A stretch of 64,000 bases of DNA from Odobenus rosmarus divergens (GCF_000321225.1 NW_004450323.1:529356-593355), one strand, 5' to 3'; counted from the first letter of the stretch, positions 11,808 to 24,261 are shown. Notes: generated by a model from the sequence alone, not told the origin. A program made the numbers and translations.

Positions 11808-11985
11808 TTCTTTAAATGCTTACTATCTGCCAGGCATGATGCTAAGGGCTTTACATACATTATTTTAATTCTTATACTACCCCTCTTTTTGCTTTTCTTT
11901 TTTATAATTAAGGAAATGAAAGTTTAGAGAAATTAAAATAATTGCCCAAGATTATAGAATAGTAAGTGGCAAAGCCAAGATTCAA
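11808..11985 (-). repeat. MIR (ancient tRNA-derived SINE)
   Basis: Shows the antisense MIR pattern: cttactatctgccaggcatg, ctaagggctttacatacatt, then aaggaaatgaaagtttagag, attgcccaagattatagaat and agtaagtggcaaagccaaga. It is mammal-wide and heavily decayed. No TSD is visible, as expected at this age. Confidence 0.9.
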
Positions 11986-11989
11986 ACTT

Positions 11990-12245
11990 GTGTGGTTGTA
12001 TTAATTTCTCATGTCTGCCATAACAAACACCACAAAGTAGGTGGCTTAAAACAAGAAAGATACATTGTTTCACAGTTCCAGAGGCTAGAAGTCTGAAACC
12101 AAGGTGCCAGCAGGGCCATGCTCTCTCTGAAGGCTCTGAGGAAGGATTTTTCCTTGCCTGGTCCTAGCTTCTGCTGGTGGTTGGCAGTCCTTGCTGTTTC
12201 TTGGCTGGAAGATGTACCATGGTAGAGGGTCTCATTCCATGCAGT
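11990..12245 (-). mobile_element. MaLR-type LTR fragment
   Basis: The pattern 'ctgccataacaaacaccacaaagtaggtggcttaaaacaa', split here into gtctgccataacaaacacca and gtaggtggcttaaaaca, followed by cacagttccagaggctagaa and ccaaggtgccagcagggcca, is the antisense end of a MaLR (MLT/MST) LTR. Only the terminal part is recognisable; the rest towards 12420 has decayed or belongs to something else. Confidence 0.6.
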
Positions 12246-12607
12246 GCCAGTTTCCTTTCACCTAGCCAATGTGAAAAGTGAGCCCATAACTTAGGTCTAC
12301 AGCAGGCAACAAGCTCGTCATGAAAATGATGTCAATTTCTAAGAAACTGGTCAGCTCTTTTCCAGATTTGGGAAATATTCCATGCCCCCTGATACTGCAG
12401 GTAGAAAGTACAGTTTCTTAACCCATTTTCAAACATTAATTCTTTTTTATAGACCGAAGAATAGGTCAGTACATCTAACAACACTGCACTGGTTATGTCC
12501 CATGCCAAACTAAAGTATTCTTATACGGCATATTAGAAAAATGGCAAAAGTGCAAAAACACCCCAAGTCTCTAACCTATGGCTATAATTCGACCTAGAAA
12601 TTGACCA

Positions 12608-12820
12608 GGGGTTCCTGGGTGGCTCAATCAGTTAAGCATCCAACCCTCGATTCTGGTTCAGGTCACGATCTCAGGGTCCTGGGATAGAGCCCCACATCAG
12701 GCTCTGAGCTTAGTGAGTCTACTTGAGAATTCTCTCCCTCTGGCTCTGCCCTCCCCCTGCTCATGTGCGTTTGCACGCGCACTCTCCCTCTAAAATAAAT
12801 AAATCTTTAAAAAAAGAAAA
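12608..12820 (+). mobile_element. SINEC
   Basis: Head ggttcctgggtggctcaatc, a tRNA-like body, a CT arm with ctcatgtgcgtttgcacgcg, and tail ataaataaatctttaaaaaa. The short flanking repeat agaaattga(a/c)ca on both sides (about 12596-12607 and 12821-12832) marks the TSD. Confidence 0.9.
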
Positions 12821-12832
12821 AGAAATTGAACA

Positions 12833-13469
12833 ATACGGACTTCTCCTTTTGGTCATATTAGCATATTACATACTAGATTTACCCTCTCTCCATGAACTAG
12901 ATAATTGAACAAAATACATAATACACATTAGACAACAGGCATGGATAACAGGGCATGATCTCTGAGGAAAGTGAAACAAATGAAGCCAGTTTTATGGCTG
13001 GCCTGGCTTACTGCCTGGAAGTACTTTCCAGGCAGCAGTACTGGGAGAAGGAGCCCAAACACAGTCTGAGTCCTGCTGAGTTAAAGATCTAGAAATTAGA
13101 ACCCAGGGAGCCTGGGTTTAATAGAATTTGTGAGGCAGACTACCAGAGACCACTTGCACAGAGAGAAAACTCCAGAGATTGGAAGGATTCTTTCAAGTCG
13201 TTGCTGAGTACTGATCTGAGCATACATGAGAAGAAATTTCCCAAGGCCACGGAAAGAGTCAATGAAAAAACCACAAGCCAATCAATTCCTGCAGCTCACA
13301 CGGGGCTGGGAATGGTTCACATTCCCACCAGCCAAAGAGGAAAAACCAAGTAATAGGTGGATCCTCAATATAGTCCTCAGACAGTATCTCTTCAGGAGTA
13401 GGGATTAAATCAGCCCTGACTTAAATGAGAATCTGGACCAAACTAACAAAGTTTAAGAGTCTCCACAAA
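12833..13469. other. Unclassified, possibly L1-derived
   Basis: The piece directly left of the L1 RT relic may be its decayed upstream portion, but I see no diagnostic motif. A 25-bp hairpin (13011-13035) is its only clear structure. The overlapping ORFs of 60-61 codons on both strands show no domain. Confidence 0.4.
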
Positions 13470-14095
13470 CTCAATTAGAGGTGAATTTTCTCAATTTGAC
13501 ACAGGGAATCTATGAAAAACCTAATTATTGTCATACTTCATTGTGAAAGACTCAATGCTATCTCATTAAGGTTGAATCAAATTAAGGATGTTCTCTGTGA
13601 CCACTCCTACTAAAAACTGTACTGGCCAGTGCTATAATACAAGAAAAAATATGCATAAAGACTAGGAAAGAAACAAATAAAATTGTTTTTATATGCAGAT
13701 GACATGATCATGTATGCAAAAAAAAAATCTACAAAAAAGATGCTAGAATAAATGAAAGTAGAAAATCTACAGGATGCAGGGTCAATATACACAAATATAT
13801 TCTATTCATATATGCAAACAATGAGCAGGAGGAAACTGAAATAAAAATATCATTTAAAATAGCATTAAAAATATGAAATAGCATTTTAAAGTATAAATAA
13901 GGTATTTTAAAACTTTGCTATCATAAATTAAAGAAGAGTGAACTAAGTAGAGAGATATACTACATTTATAGATTGGAAGACTCAAGATTGTTGAAAGCCA
14001 ATTCTCCTTAAACTGATCTATAGATGTAGTGCCATCTCAATCAAAATCCCAGCAGGCATTTTTGTAGAAATTGACAAAGCTGGTTGTTTAAAATG
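13470..14095 (+). mobile_element. L1 ORF2 reverse-transcriptase relic
   Basis: Plus-strand L1 ORF2, RT region. 'gaatctatgaaaaacctaat' and 'gtactggccagtgctataat' match the pre-catalytic part. The catalytic strand reads LYADDMIMYAK at about 13690-13716, so the YADD core is intact here although frames around it are broken. It ends near 'gtagaaattgacaaagctgg'. Both ends are truncated and there is no 3' tail. Confidence 0.85.
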
Positions 14096-15622
14096 TTAAA
14101 ACACATACACACACAACTGAACCTGTTGACTTGTGTTTCAGTTGAAATTTGAAGACTTTTATAAATAATTGTATTTTATTCCCTAGATATGGCATCATTG
14201 AGTAGGACAACTAGAAGCTGAAGCCAGAAAATGTGCTCCATTATTAATCCTTTTACCTCACATAATTTAATTAACTTCTTGGTTTTCAATTCCTTTATCT
14301 ATTGAATACCTACCCTTTATACCTCACATGTATTTGTAGTAATAAAATGAGAATGAACTTTGATCACTGAAAATCAAAGATTTGAACTCAAATTCAGGCA
14401 TGTGCTTGACAAGTATCATAAATGAATGAAACAGGCAGAATACAAACTGTAGAGAACTGACATACCATCTAAAGTGAAGGAAAAGATGTCAATTATTGCT
14501 TAGCTTTGACCAATTATTACCATGGAACAATCTCCATACTGACAGTGAGATCCCTGTGTTGCTAGATCATCCAACTTTTCAAGAAAATCTGAGTTTTTTT
14601 TATATAAAATACCTCATTTTAAAATGTGGGCAATCAATACAAAATGATTATATGTAATGTGGGCCAACAAAATGTGTCTAAAGGTTACATTCAGTGAGTG
14701 GGACCCAATTTATTTCCACGGCTATAAACCATTGTATAAATGTTGGGTATTATTAATATTCATAATGATAATGACATTCATAATGATAGCTATGCCAAAC
14801 ACATACGTGGCTCTAAGCAATCTCAGAATATAGCTGATAAAACATATGGATGTTCAGAGGGAGATCAATATCTAATGAGAGACATTTGAGCCCAGAAAGT
14901 GCATAGTATTATAAAGAAAATTAAACAGATTCCTAATTGCCAGGACATTTCCGAATTGGACCTACAAATAGTTGACTCCAGTTTTCAATTGGTAAAGCAA
15001 GTTCTACAGAAAACAACTTGTCATGGGACAAGAGGTGAGAGCTATCTACCCTTGCTCAAGTAAACTATTCTACTGGAACAACCATATGTGCATCCCTAAC
15101 TGGCTAACTTGTTTTGTCGAAGGTTGAGAAAATCACTGACATCACCAGTTTTCAACGTTTCTCTTTTTGTCTATTAGGTCAGACAGCTCAGTATACAGGA
15201 TCTCAATCATGATACTCATCTAATTTCTTTACTATTAATTTTCAGTTCTCTATCATGGTGTATTGATGATTGCATATAGGTTTTAATTCTCCCTCCTCTG
15301 GTATTATAATCATTTAATGGGATGATTTCTTACTCATATTCTAGCTGCTGGAATAATTTTTTTGCATAATTCTTTTTTTAATAAGTGCAACATACTATGA
15401 TCAAACTAGAATCCACCATTAAGTTGAGGGAAATTAGGTAAATGAGCAAAATCTATTAATCCATTCGGATAATCATTTAACAAACAACAAATGAGCACGT
15501 GCTTGTGCAAAACAATTGATTAACCCTTTTTTGCCTACACCTTCCTCTCGAAGAAAAAAAAGAGTGAGAGAAAAGGGAAGACGACGATAAGAGAGGGAGA
15601 GAATCAAGTTTCTCCAGTTTTC
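14096..15622. other. No feature recognised
   Basis: About 1.5 kb of AT-rich sequence without a recognisable gene or repeat. There is a short (CA) run at about 14103-14115 and an imperfect duplication of 'cattcataatgata' near 14755-14786. Confidence 0.5.
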
Positions 15623-15638
15623 AAAAAATGAAACTGAA

Positions 15639-15799
15639 GGAGCACCTGGGTGGCTCAGTTGGTTTAGCGTCTGCCTTCGGCTCGGGTCATGATCCCAAGG
15701 TCCTGAGATCGAGTCCCACATCGGGCTCCCTGCTCAACTGCCTGTGTTCTCTCTCATTATCTCTGTCTCTCAAACAAAATAAATAAATAAATCTTTTTT
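15639..15799 (+). mobile_element. SINEC
   Basis: Head gagcacctgggtggctcagt, 'gtctgccttcggctcgggtc', a short arm and the tail 'aaataaataaataaatcttt'. The TSD is perfect: aaaaaatgaaactgaa (15623-15638 and 15800-15815). Confidence 0.96.
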
Positions 15800-15815
15800 A
15801 AAAAATGAAACTGAA

Positions 15816-16930
15816 AAATGTCTCTTTAGTAAGTTGTACTTTATAACAAGCAAATGGAAGATTTGAGACGAGAACATAACCTAGCATACAAATTCAAAAT
15901 GGAAGCTAGAATCGTTGAGGTATTTATTAGACTTACTGCTTCATTAAAATGAAAATTTAATCACTGAAAGAAGACCCATGAACAATGTGGGAAATCAGAG
16001 TGTTCTACTTCTCCTACCCACTGCAGGAAGGAGTCCTAGATTAAATCCAAATAGCTTCAAGGAATGAATTTCAACTCAAGGGTAGAAAGTAACCAGCTAG
16101 CCACTGTTTTCTTACAGGAAGAAAATCTGTCAAGTGATCCTTTTTACTGTAGTTAAGTATGAAGTGCTAAATCCCACCCATCAAGGAGCATGGCACTCAC
16201 ACTACTTACAGTCTATCCCAGGAGACTGGATTGTGAATCCAGAGTAACAAGGAGAGAGATTATAGTACTTGGAATTTCCCCAAGTTTCCCATTTGTAGAT
16301 AGATCCTCAGGAGGCTCCCTTGCTCCCTGCTGTGTTCCTTTCTTCCCTCTGTGGGTTGGGGATTTATGAATGTCAAAGTAAGGAGAATACAAATGAAAGG
16401 AACAGAGCAAAAGAGGCTAAGCACTTTTGCTATCAAAGTTAAAATGAAAAAATCTTCATATATCAGAAGATCGAGAAGCAAGAGGAAGAGACTGGAAAAA
16501 AACAGAGAGCCCTCCTCTGGACATTTGATTACTAAGTCAATAAAAATAAAAGATATATTAAGTCTGTTGATTATAGGATCTAATGCCATGAAAAAAGGAT
16601 GCTATTTCTCAAACCCTTCAAAATATTTATACAATAGTACAGACACAGACATGTTGAATTGAGTTCTTTGAGAACACATTACACCATTCTCATACCTAAA
16701 TGTACATTCTGTATTTTACATATATAGACTATTTAACCATCATTTCATCATTGTTGACCTAAAATGTAACAGAAGCCCCAAAAGAGTCTGATAAAACCTG
16801 AGGAAAAATATCAGTAAGGAATCAGTAAAGATGAACTATTTTTCCTGGTTGCAATGATTTTTTTCTCATTGACTTACTCAGAGAGCTTACCTAAATTAGT
16901 TTCCTTATCTGAAATATCCATTTTCAGTCT
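15816..16930. other. No feature recognised
   Basis: Unclassified sequence. Overlapping ORFs of 65-109 codons on both strands (16213-16662) arise in an A- and G-rich stretch. None shows a domain, signal peptide or conserved motif I can name. Confidence 0.5.
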
Positions 16931-16931
16931 G

Positions 16932-17345
16932 TATTAATTAGGATAGCCTATTTGCTATAATGAATATACCCAAAATACATAATGACTCAAACACCATGTA
17001 AGTTATGTTTTGTTTTGTTCTTAATTTATGCTCACATAAAAGTACTTGACTGGTAAATACTTTGGTGGGGTTGCCCTCTTTCACACAGTTATTCATTGAA
17101 CCAGACTGACAAAGCTCTGCTATTAGCAACACATGGCTGTCAAGGCCATGCTGGGATCATTGCCATTTCAGCTAGCTGAAAAGAGGAAAGATTATGAGTT
17201 AACACACATGGAAGTTTTTTATGGGCCAGGCCTGGGAGTTGAACATATTGCTTCTACTCACATTTCATTGACTAGAACTCAGTCATATAGCCACATATAA
17301 CTGCAAGGGATCTGGGAAATACATTCTAGCTGTGTTCCCAGGGAA
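16932..17345. repeat. Old interspersed repeat, family unassigned
   Basis: From 'attaattaggatagcctatt' to 'agctgtgttcccagggaaaa', including 'cattgactagaactcagtca' and 'ataactgcaagggatctggg', this matches a eutherian repeat I recognise by sight but cannot name with certainty. A shorter, similar relic may lie at 59590-59860. Confidence 0.6.
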
Positions 17346-17492
17346 AAAAAAAAAAAGGAAAACACAGATTTATTGAGAAACCAGCACACAATGACATCTC
17401 TTATCTATATGTAGGTTATCTAGATGTTTGATAAATAGGATAAGCCATTTTATACTCCAGTGCTACATGTCATTCCATAAATACTTAACAAG

Positions 17493-17683
17493 CGGCACCT
17501 GGGTGGCTCAGTCAGTTAAGCGTCTGCCTTTGCCTCATGTCATGATCCCAGAGTCCTGGGATCTGGCCTGCGCCAGGCTCCCTGCTCTGCATCAAGCCTA
17601 CTTCTCCTTCTGCCCCTCCCCCTGCTTGTGCGTGCTCTCTCTCTCAAATAAAAAAAAAAAAAAGTCTTTAAAAAAATAAGTAA
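17493..17683 (+). mobile_element. SINEC
   Basis: Head cggcacctgggtggctcagt, 'aagcgtctgcctttgcctca', a CT-rich arm with 'tgcttgtgcgtgctctctct' and a poly(A) tail. The TSD ataaatactta(a/t)caag (17477-17492 and 17684-17699) fixes the borders. Confidence 0.95.
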
Positions 17684-17699
17684 ATAAATACTTATCAAG

Positions 17700-18205
17700 A
17701 ATACACTAAATATCTTTTCTATGCAGGCAAAGATTTTATGTGTAGGTGTGTACTCCAGACTCAATGAAAAAATCAAGCCCAACAAGTCAAATTTATACTT
17801 AGAGAACTCAGAGTAACAAAAACTGATGTTTCCACACTGACTTTATGTTTTCTGACCAAAAGTACTTCTCAGGACTCCAGTCTGTAAAAAATAAAAAAAA
17901 GAGCCCTATGGGAGTTTTTATTCTATCAAAAATTGCATGGCCTCTTGTACTGATCATATTCTTGGTCATGGGCTCAGCCAGGACATTTTGAAGGACCACG
18001 GTGCTTTTGTTTGAAAGAACAGGAATAGAAGATGAGGCCATCATGGTTGGTTGATGTAGGAATACTTTCTTCACCTTGGAAGAAAGCAGTATATTTCAAA
18101 TACACAGTGAGGGTTATATATATATCAATGAAGTACAACTTTCAAGGAATAACATTTGTGAATCACTGAAACTTTCTATTTTATTTATTAACTTAAAAAT
18201 AAAAA
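17700..18205. other. No feature recognised
   Basis: Unclassified. The minus-strand 88-codon ORF (17808-18074) has no motif I recognise. A TA run is at about 18117-18126. Confidence 0.45.
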
Positions 18206-18869
18206 ACAGAATTTCCAAGAAAGATGGCAGAGTAGGAAGATTCTAAGCTCACCTCATCCCACAGATAAACCAGGCAACACCCACACCCCTATAAATAACC
18301 CAGAAAATGACCCAAAGCCTGGCAGAACAGACTTTCTGCAGCTAAATGTAGAGAAGAGGTCCCATCAAAGAAGGTAGGAAGGGCAGGGATGGGGTCAGGA
18401 GCTAAATGGACCCATGAGATTAGATTGTCCATGAGAGGCAGGGAAAGTGGGGGCATGGAAAGGGGCAAAAAACAGACCCTCACACCAGACATCCCAGACA
18501 TGGGGAACCCACACAGGGAAGATAAATCCCCACAACATTTGCCTTTGAAAACCAAAGAGGCCAAACTTCACAAGTTCTTATAATCAGCGGGGCTTAACAC
18601 CCGGAACTTTGAAAATCTCAGATTGAAGGTAATAGCAATATAGGCCTACCTCAAGAAGCAAGAAAAATCTCAAATAAACAACCTAACCTGACACCTAAGA
18701 GCTAGAAAAGAACAACAAACAAAACCCAAAACCAGGAGAAGGAAGGAAAAAATAAATAGATCAGAAATAAATGAAATAGAAACTAAAAAACAACAGTACA
18801 TATCAATAAAACAGGAGCTGGTTCTTTGAAAAGATCAACTAAATTGATAAATATTTAGCCAGACTCAGC

Positions 18870-18925
18870 AAAAAAAAAAAAGAGAGAGAGAGAGAGACAG
18901 GGAGAGAAGAGAGAGAAAGAAAGGA
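18870..18925 (+). repeat. (A)n(GA)n simple repeat
   Basis: An A run followed by about ten GA units and further GA-rich sequence, inside L1 ORF2. It has expanded relative to the other L1 copies, which lack it at this point. Confidence 0.9.
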
Positions 18926-19166
18926 CTCAAATAAAAATCACAAATGAAAGAGGAGAAATAACTGACACCACAAAAATACAAAGGATTATAAAAGAATATT
19001 ATGAAAAATTATATGCCAACAAATTGGACAACCTAGAAGAAATGGATAAACTCCTAGAAACATATAATCTATCAAAACAGAAGCAGGAAGAAATACAAAA
19101 TTTGAATTTGTACAGACTGATTACCAGCAATGAAATTGAATCAGTAATCAAAAAACTCCCAACAAT

Positions 19167-19283
19167 GGGGCACCTTGCTGACTCAGTCAGAAGAACATGC
19201 AACTCTTGATCTCAGGGTCATGAGTTCAAGCCCCAGGTGGGGTGTAGATATCACTTAAATAAAATAAACTAAAAAAAAAGTTT
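19167..19283 (+). mobile_element. Short SINEC (older subfamily) inside L1
   Basis: Head ggggcaccttgctgactcag, the short 3' form (ggggtgtagatatcacttaa) and a poly(A) tail ending in gttttttaa. The target repeat ctcccaacaa / gtcccaacaa flanks it. It splits L1 ORF2 just before the codons for the 'prgfigefy'-like region. Confidence 0.9.
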
Positions 19284-19957
19284 TTTAAGTCCCAACAAAC
19301 AAAAGTCCAGAACCACATGGTTTCATAGGTGAATTCTACCAAAGTTTTAAAAAGTTAATACTTATTCTTCTCAAACCATTCCAAAAAATAAAAGAAGAAA
19401 GAAAACTTCCAAACTCATTCTATGAGGACAGCATTACCCTGATACCAAGAACAGATAAAGATACTACAAGGAAAGAGACCTACAGGCCAATATCTCTGGT
19501 GAGCATAGATGCAAAAATCCTCAACGAAATATTAGCAAACCAAATACAACAATACAACAAAAAAATCATTTACCACAATCAACATGGGACTTATTCCTGG
19601 GATACAAGACTGGTTCAGTATTTGCAAATCAATCAACCTGATATATCACATCAACAAGAGAAGGGATAAAAACCATATGATCATTTCAATTACTGCAGAA
19701 AAAGCATTTCACAAAGTACAACACATCCATTCATGATAAAACCTTCAACAAAGTAAGTTTAAAGGAAACATACCTCAACATAATAAAGGCCATTTATGAA
19801 AAACCCACAGATAACATTGTACTCAATGGTGAAAAACAGAGCTTTTTCCCTAAGGTCAGGAACAAGAAAAGGATGTCCACTCTCACCAATTTCATTCAAC
19901 ATAGTCCTAGAAGTCCTGGCCACAGCAATTAGAAAACATAAAGAAATAAAGAGCATC

Positions 19958-20161
19958 AGGGTGGCTGGGTGGCTCAGTCGGTTAAGCATCTGCCTTCGGC
20001 TCAGGTCATGATCCCAGGGTCCTGGGATCAAGCAACGCATCGGGCTCCCCACTCAGGTGGGAGCCTGCTTCTCCCTCTCCCTCTGCCTGCCACTCTGTCT
20101 ACTTGTGCTATCTCTCTGTCAAATAAATCAATAAATAAAGTCTTTTAAAAAAAAAAGAGAG
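19958..20161 (+). mobile_element. SINEC inside L1 RT region
   Basis: 'gggtggctgggtggctcagt' head, 'gcatctgccttcggctcagg', full CT arm and poly(A) tail. Perfect 17-bp TSD aagaaataaagagcatc (19941-19957 and 20162-20178). It interrupts the L1 reverse transcriptase about 50 bp before the former catalytic FADD codons. Confidence 0.97.
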
Positions 20162-22147
20162 AAGAAATAAAGAGCATCCCAAATTGATAAGGAAGAAGTA
20201 AAACTTTCACTATCTACAGATCACATAATACCATATACAGAAAACCCTAAAGACTCCATGAGAAAAACAGCTAGAATTAATAAATGAATTCAGTAAGATC
20301 ACCAGTTGCAAAATCAACATACAGAAATCCATTGCATTTCTATACACCAATAGTGAAGCAGCAGAAAAAGAAATTTAAAAAGCCAATCCCATTTACAATT
20401 GCATCAAAAATAATAAAATACCTAGGAATAAACATAACCAAGGAGGTGAAAGACCTGTACTCTGAAAACGATAAAACACTGATGAAAGAAATTGAAGATG
20501 ACACAAATAGAATGATATTGCATGCTCGTGGATTGGAAGAACAAATATTGTTAAAATGACCATGCTACCCAAAGAAATCTACAGATTTAATGCAATTCCT
20601 ATCAAAATACAACAGCATTTTTCACAGAACTGGAACAAATAATCCTAAAATTTGTATGGAACTACAAAAGACACTGAATAGCTAAAGCAGTCTTGAAAAA
20701 GAAGAACAAAACTGGAGGTATCACAATCTTAGATTTCAAGATACACTACAAAGCTGTAGCATTCAAAATAGTATGGTACTGGACAAAAACAGACACATAA
20801 ATCAAAGGAACAGAATAGAAAACCGAGAAATAAACCCAGGATTATATTATATGGGAAAAACCACACAGCTATATGCAAAAGAATGAAGCTGGACCACTTT
20901 CTTACACAAAAAAATAGACTAAAAATGGATTAAGGACCTAAACGTGAGATCTGAAACCATAAAAATCCTAGAAAAGAGCACAAGCAGTAACTTCTCTGAC
21001 ATTGGCTATAACATTTTTATAGATATGTCTCCTGAGGCAAGGAAAACAAAAGCAAAAATGAACTATTGGGACTACATCAAAATAAAAACCTCCTGCACAG
21101 GGATGGAATCAATCAACAAAACTAAAAGGCAACCTGCAAAATGGCAGAAAATATTTGCAAATGACATATCCAATAAAGGGTTAGTATCCAAAATAGAGAA
21201 AGAACTTCTATAACTCAACATGAAAAAACCAAATTGTCCAATTAAAAAATGGGAAAAGAGATAAACAGACATTTCTCCAAAGACATGCTTCCAAGACATG
21301 TCTGATGGTCAACACAGACACATGAAAAGGTGCCCAACATCATTTATCAAGAGGGAGGTGCAAATCAAAACCACAATGAGATATCACCTCACACCTGTCA
21401 GAATGGCTTAAAACAAAAACACAAGAAACCAAAAGTGTTGGTGAGGATGTGGAGAAAAAGAAACCCTCTTGCACTGTTGGTAGGAATGCAAACTATTGTG
21501 GCCACTGTGGAAAACACTATGGAGGTTCCTCCAAAAATTAAAAAGAGAATTGCCATATGATCCAGTAATTCCACTATTGGACATTTACACAAAGAATACA
21601 CAAACACTAACTCAAAAAGATATGCACTCCTATATTTATTGCAACATTATTTACAATAGCCAAATTATGGAAGCAGCCCAAGTGTCCACAGATAGATATA
21701 TGGATAAAGAAGATATGGTGTGTGTATAAATATACATATATGAAATATGGAATATTAGCCATAAAAAAGAATGAAATCTTGACATTTGCAACAACATGGA
21801 GAGATCTGGAAAGTATAATGTTAAGTGATAAAAGTCAGTAAGAGAAAGACGAATACCGTATTATCTCACTCCCATATGGAATTTAAAGGAAAAAAAGAGA
21901 CAAACCAAAAAACAGACTCTTAACTATAGAGAACAAAGAGATGGTTACCAGAGGGGAGGAGGGTGGGGGGATGGGTGAAATAGGTGATGGGGATTAAGAG
22001 TACACTTAATCCTGGTGAGCATTAAGTAACTATGGAATTGTTGAATCACTATATTGTAACATTGTTACAAATTATTCCTTAATTTGGCTATAACACTGTG
22101 TGTTTACTATACTGGAATTAACAACAACAGCAACAGCAACAAAGCAG

Positions 22148-23050
22148 TGACCACAATTTTATTACTGACTAATGGGTCACAACTGAAGACTAAAAAACCT
22201 ATAGTATGCACAATGGAGCAAGGGCTTTGTATCTGTATGGAGTTAGACTCTCATCCCTGGGGCAAGTTGACATGTTTTTAATTTTCAATTTTTTCATTAT
22301 AAGATGATTATTGGGTGATAGTATGTATTAAAAAAGAACTAATTTGTAATGTGGCTGGCGCATATAAGGTATTCAAAAGCGCCGGTCTCCGAGTCAATAT
22401 TAGACTCTTCTTATTCTCTCCTCTTTTCAACATTTTGCTTTTGTTTCTACACTTTCTCACTGTGCTAGTGATATGGTAAACTAGGATTGGAAACAAGGAT
22501 TATCACTGAGATCTAAAAACTAGATACTGTGATTGGGCTTGTTGTCAGGATAATTATGGCAATTCCTATCTCAACTGTCCTGGTAGTTTTTCTCTTGAAC
22601 TTCAAGTGTTTTGTTTTTATTTTCTGGGCACTGAAGATCTTAAGTGAAACAGAGAATATGTAAGGATCATAGTAGTCACTGGGGTTATGCGCTGATACCT
22701 CAGGTGGTCTACCACCCAGGCACATAGTAGGAGTTATGCTCCCTCCGCACCCCCTTTGAAGTAAATTTGAGTAGAAGTGACATGAGCTACTTCCCAACGG
22801 AAGCCTTTAAAATCTACCAACAATTTGCCCTTTCCTTCACCTTATCACTATGACCAGCGACCTTTCACATGTGGAGGCTCCATCAGTTCCTCTCTGAGTG
22901 AAAACAGCTAGGACCAGAGGCCCCTACTCACCTGAAATGGGTTATAATATGAACTAAAAATAAATTTTAAGACACTGAGAGTTGGGGGTTATTACCATAA
23001 CATAGCCTAGTGTATTCTGACTGATTGAAAACATAAGTTTCCCTTATTCA
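22148..23050. other. No feature recognised
   Basis: Unclassified. The ORFs at 22308-22496 and 22513-22797 (minus) overlap without domain evidence. Confidence 0.45.
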
Positions 23051-23051
23051 T

Positions 23052-23440
23052 ATAAGTAATTGTATTAAGCTGCCATAACACACAGACTGGGTGGCTTTAC
23101 ACAACAGAAACTTATTTTCTCACAAATCCGGAGGCTAGAAGTCTAAGATCAAGGTGTTGGCAGGGTTGGTTTCTTCCGGTGTCTCTCTCCTTGGCTTACA
23201 GAGAGGCCATGTTTTCCCTGTGTCTTCACAGGGGCTTCCCTCTATACCTGTCTGTGTCCTAATCTCCTCTTATAAGGACACCAGTCATATTGGACTAGGG
23301 CTCACCCTAAATGACCTCATTTTAACTCAAGGACCCCTTCAAAGACCCTATCTGCAAATACAGTCACATTCTGAGGTACTGGGGGTTAGGATTTTGACCT
23401 GTGAATTTTGCAGGGACACAACTCAGCACATGACAGTAAT
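23052..23440 (-). mobile_element. MaLR-type LTR, antisense
   Basis: Begins 'taagctgccataacacacag' then 'actgggtggctttacacaac' and 'aaatccggaggctagaagtc'. It continues through 'gtcctaatctcctcttataa' and 'ggacaccagtcatattggac' to 'actgggggttaggattttga' and ends near 'aactcagcacatgaca'. That order is the reverse complement of a MaLR (MLT1/MST-like) LTR. The 101-codon plus ORF here is a chance reading. Confidence 0.85.
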
Positions 23441-23734
23441 GTCCGTCCACTTGGCCTAAGGTGCATTATTTTACATCACTTACCTTAAAATCAAGCAAAA
23501 ATGTAAACCTTCATTGTTACCTCAAGTTTGACCAGGATCTGATAATTAATTTGAGATGATACCCCAGGTATATCTAAACAAATTTAGTTTATCTATCAGT
23601 CTGGGGCCTAAAGACATAGGCATTTACTACTCCTTTTCATAGACCATCAATATCCAATAGTTGCATCCATCTAGATCCAAACTCACCAAAGAAATATGAA
23701 TAACTAATCAAATAAAGGCTTTTTTTTTTTTCAT

Positions 23735-23865
23735 TTCACTTAACAGAATGTAACTTCGAGGAAAGCAAGGACCTCGTGTTTTTTTGTTTTGTTTTGTTTT
23801 TCATCGAACAAAGACTGTCTCATGGCAGGTACTCCTATGAATAAATAGATGAATTCATGAATGAG
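23735..23865 (+). repeat. L2 3' end fragment
   Basis: 'agaatgtaacttcgaggaaa', 'gcaaggacctcgtg' and 'aggtactcctatgaataaat' followed by 'gaattcatgaatga' correspond to the L2 3' terminus. A (T/G) run has expanded at 23777-23801. Confidence 0.7.
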
Positions 23866-24021
23866 AACCAAATATTTAAAAGCTGCCAGTGAATCGCTTT
23901 GCATAACCTGGGAATATTAGGTAGAATTTCCCCCAAATGATATTTTTATCTGAGGAGTAGGTATAAACATTAGAGATAATATGTCTCAAAAGGAAACATC
24001 CTTCTAAAATGTTAACACAAA

Positions 24022-24245
24022 GCGACGCCTGGGTGACTCAGTCGGTTAAGCGCCTGCCTTCGGCTCAGGTCATGATCCCAGGGTCCGGGGATCGAGTCCC
24101 GCATCGGCCTCCCTGCTCCGCGGGGAGCCTGCTTCTCCCTCTGCCTGCAGCTCCCCCTGCTTGTGCTCTCGCTCCCTCTCTCTCGCCTATGCTCTCCCTC
24201 TCTAGCAAATAAATAAAAATCTTTTAAAAAAATAAAATAAAAAAT
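24022..24245 (+). mobile_element. SINEC, full length
   Basis: Head gcgacgcctgggtgactcag, 'cgcctgccttcggctcaggt', 'gggatcgagtcccgcatcgg', 'gctccgcggggagcctgctt', a long CT-rich arm and an A-rich tail. Perfect 16-bp TSD aaaatgttaacacaaa (24006-24021 and 24246-24261). One of the best-preserved, so among the youngest, copies. Confidence 0.97.
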
Positions 24246-24261
24246 AAAATGTTAACACAAA

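Larger units (their letters stand above)
18206..22147 (+). mobile_element. L1: 5' UTR joined directly to ORF2
   Basis: It starts with the carnivore L1 5' UTR ('aagatggcagagtaggaaga', 18212 onward). Near 18625-18634 it switches to ORF2 downstream of the endonuclease domain ('aggcctacctcaagaagcaa', 18640 onward), so the rest of the 5' UTR, ORF1 and the endonuclease are absent. ORF2 continues through the RT, where the catalytic FADD reads STDH at about 20212-20223. The C-terminal region follows (residues SDIGYNIFIDMSPEARKTKA, about 20997-21056). The 3' UTR ends at about 22147. Several stops and two SINEs (19167-19283, 19958-20161) interrupt it. It is dead. Confidence 0.88.
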
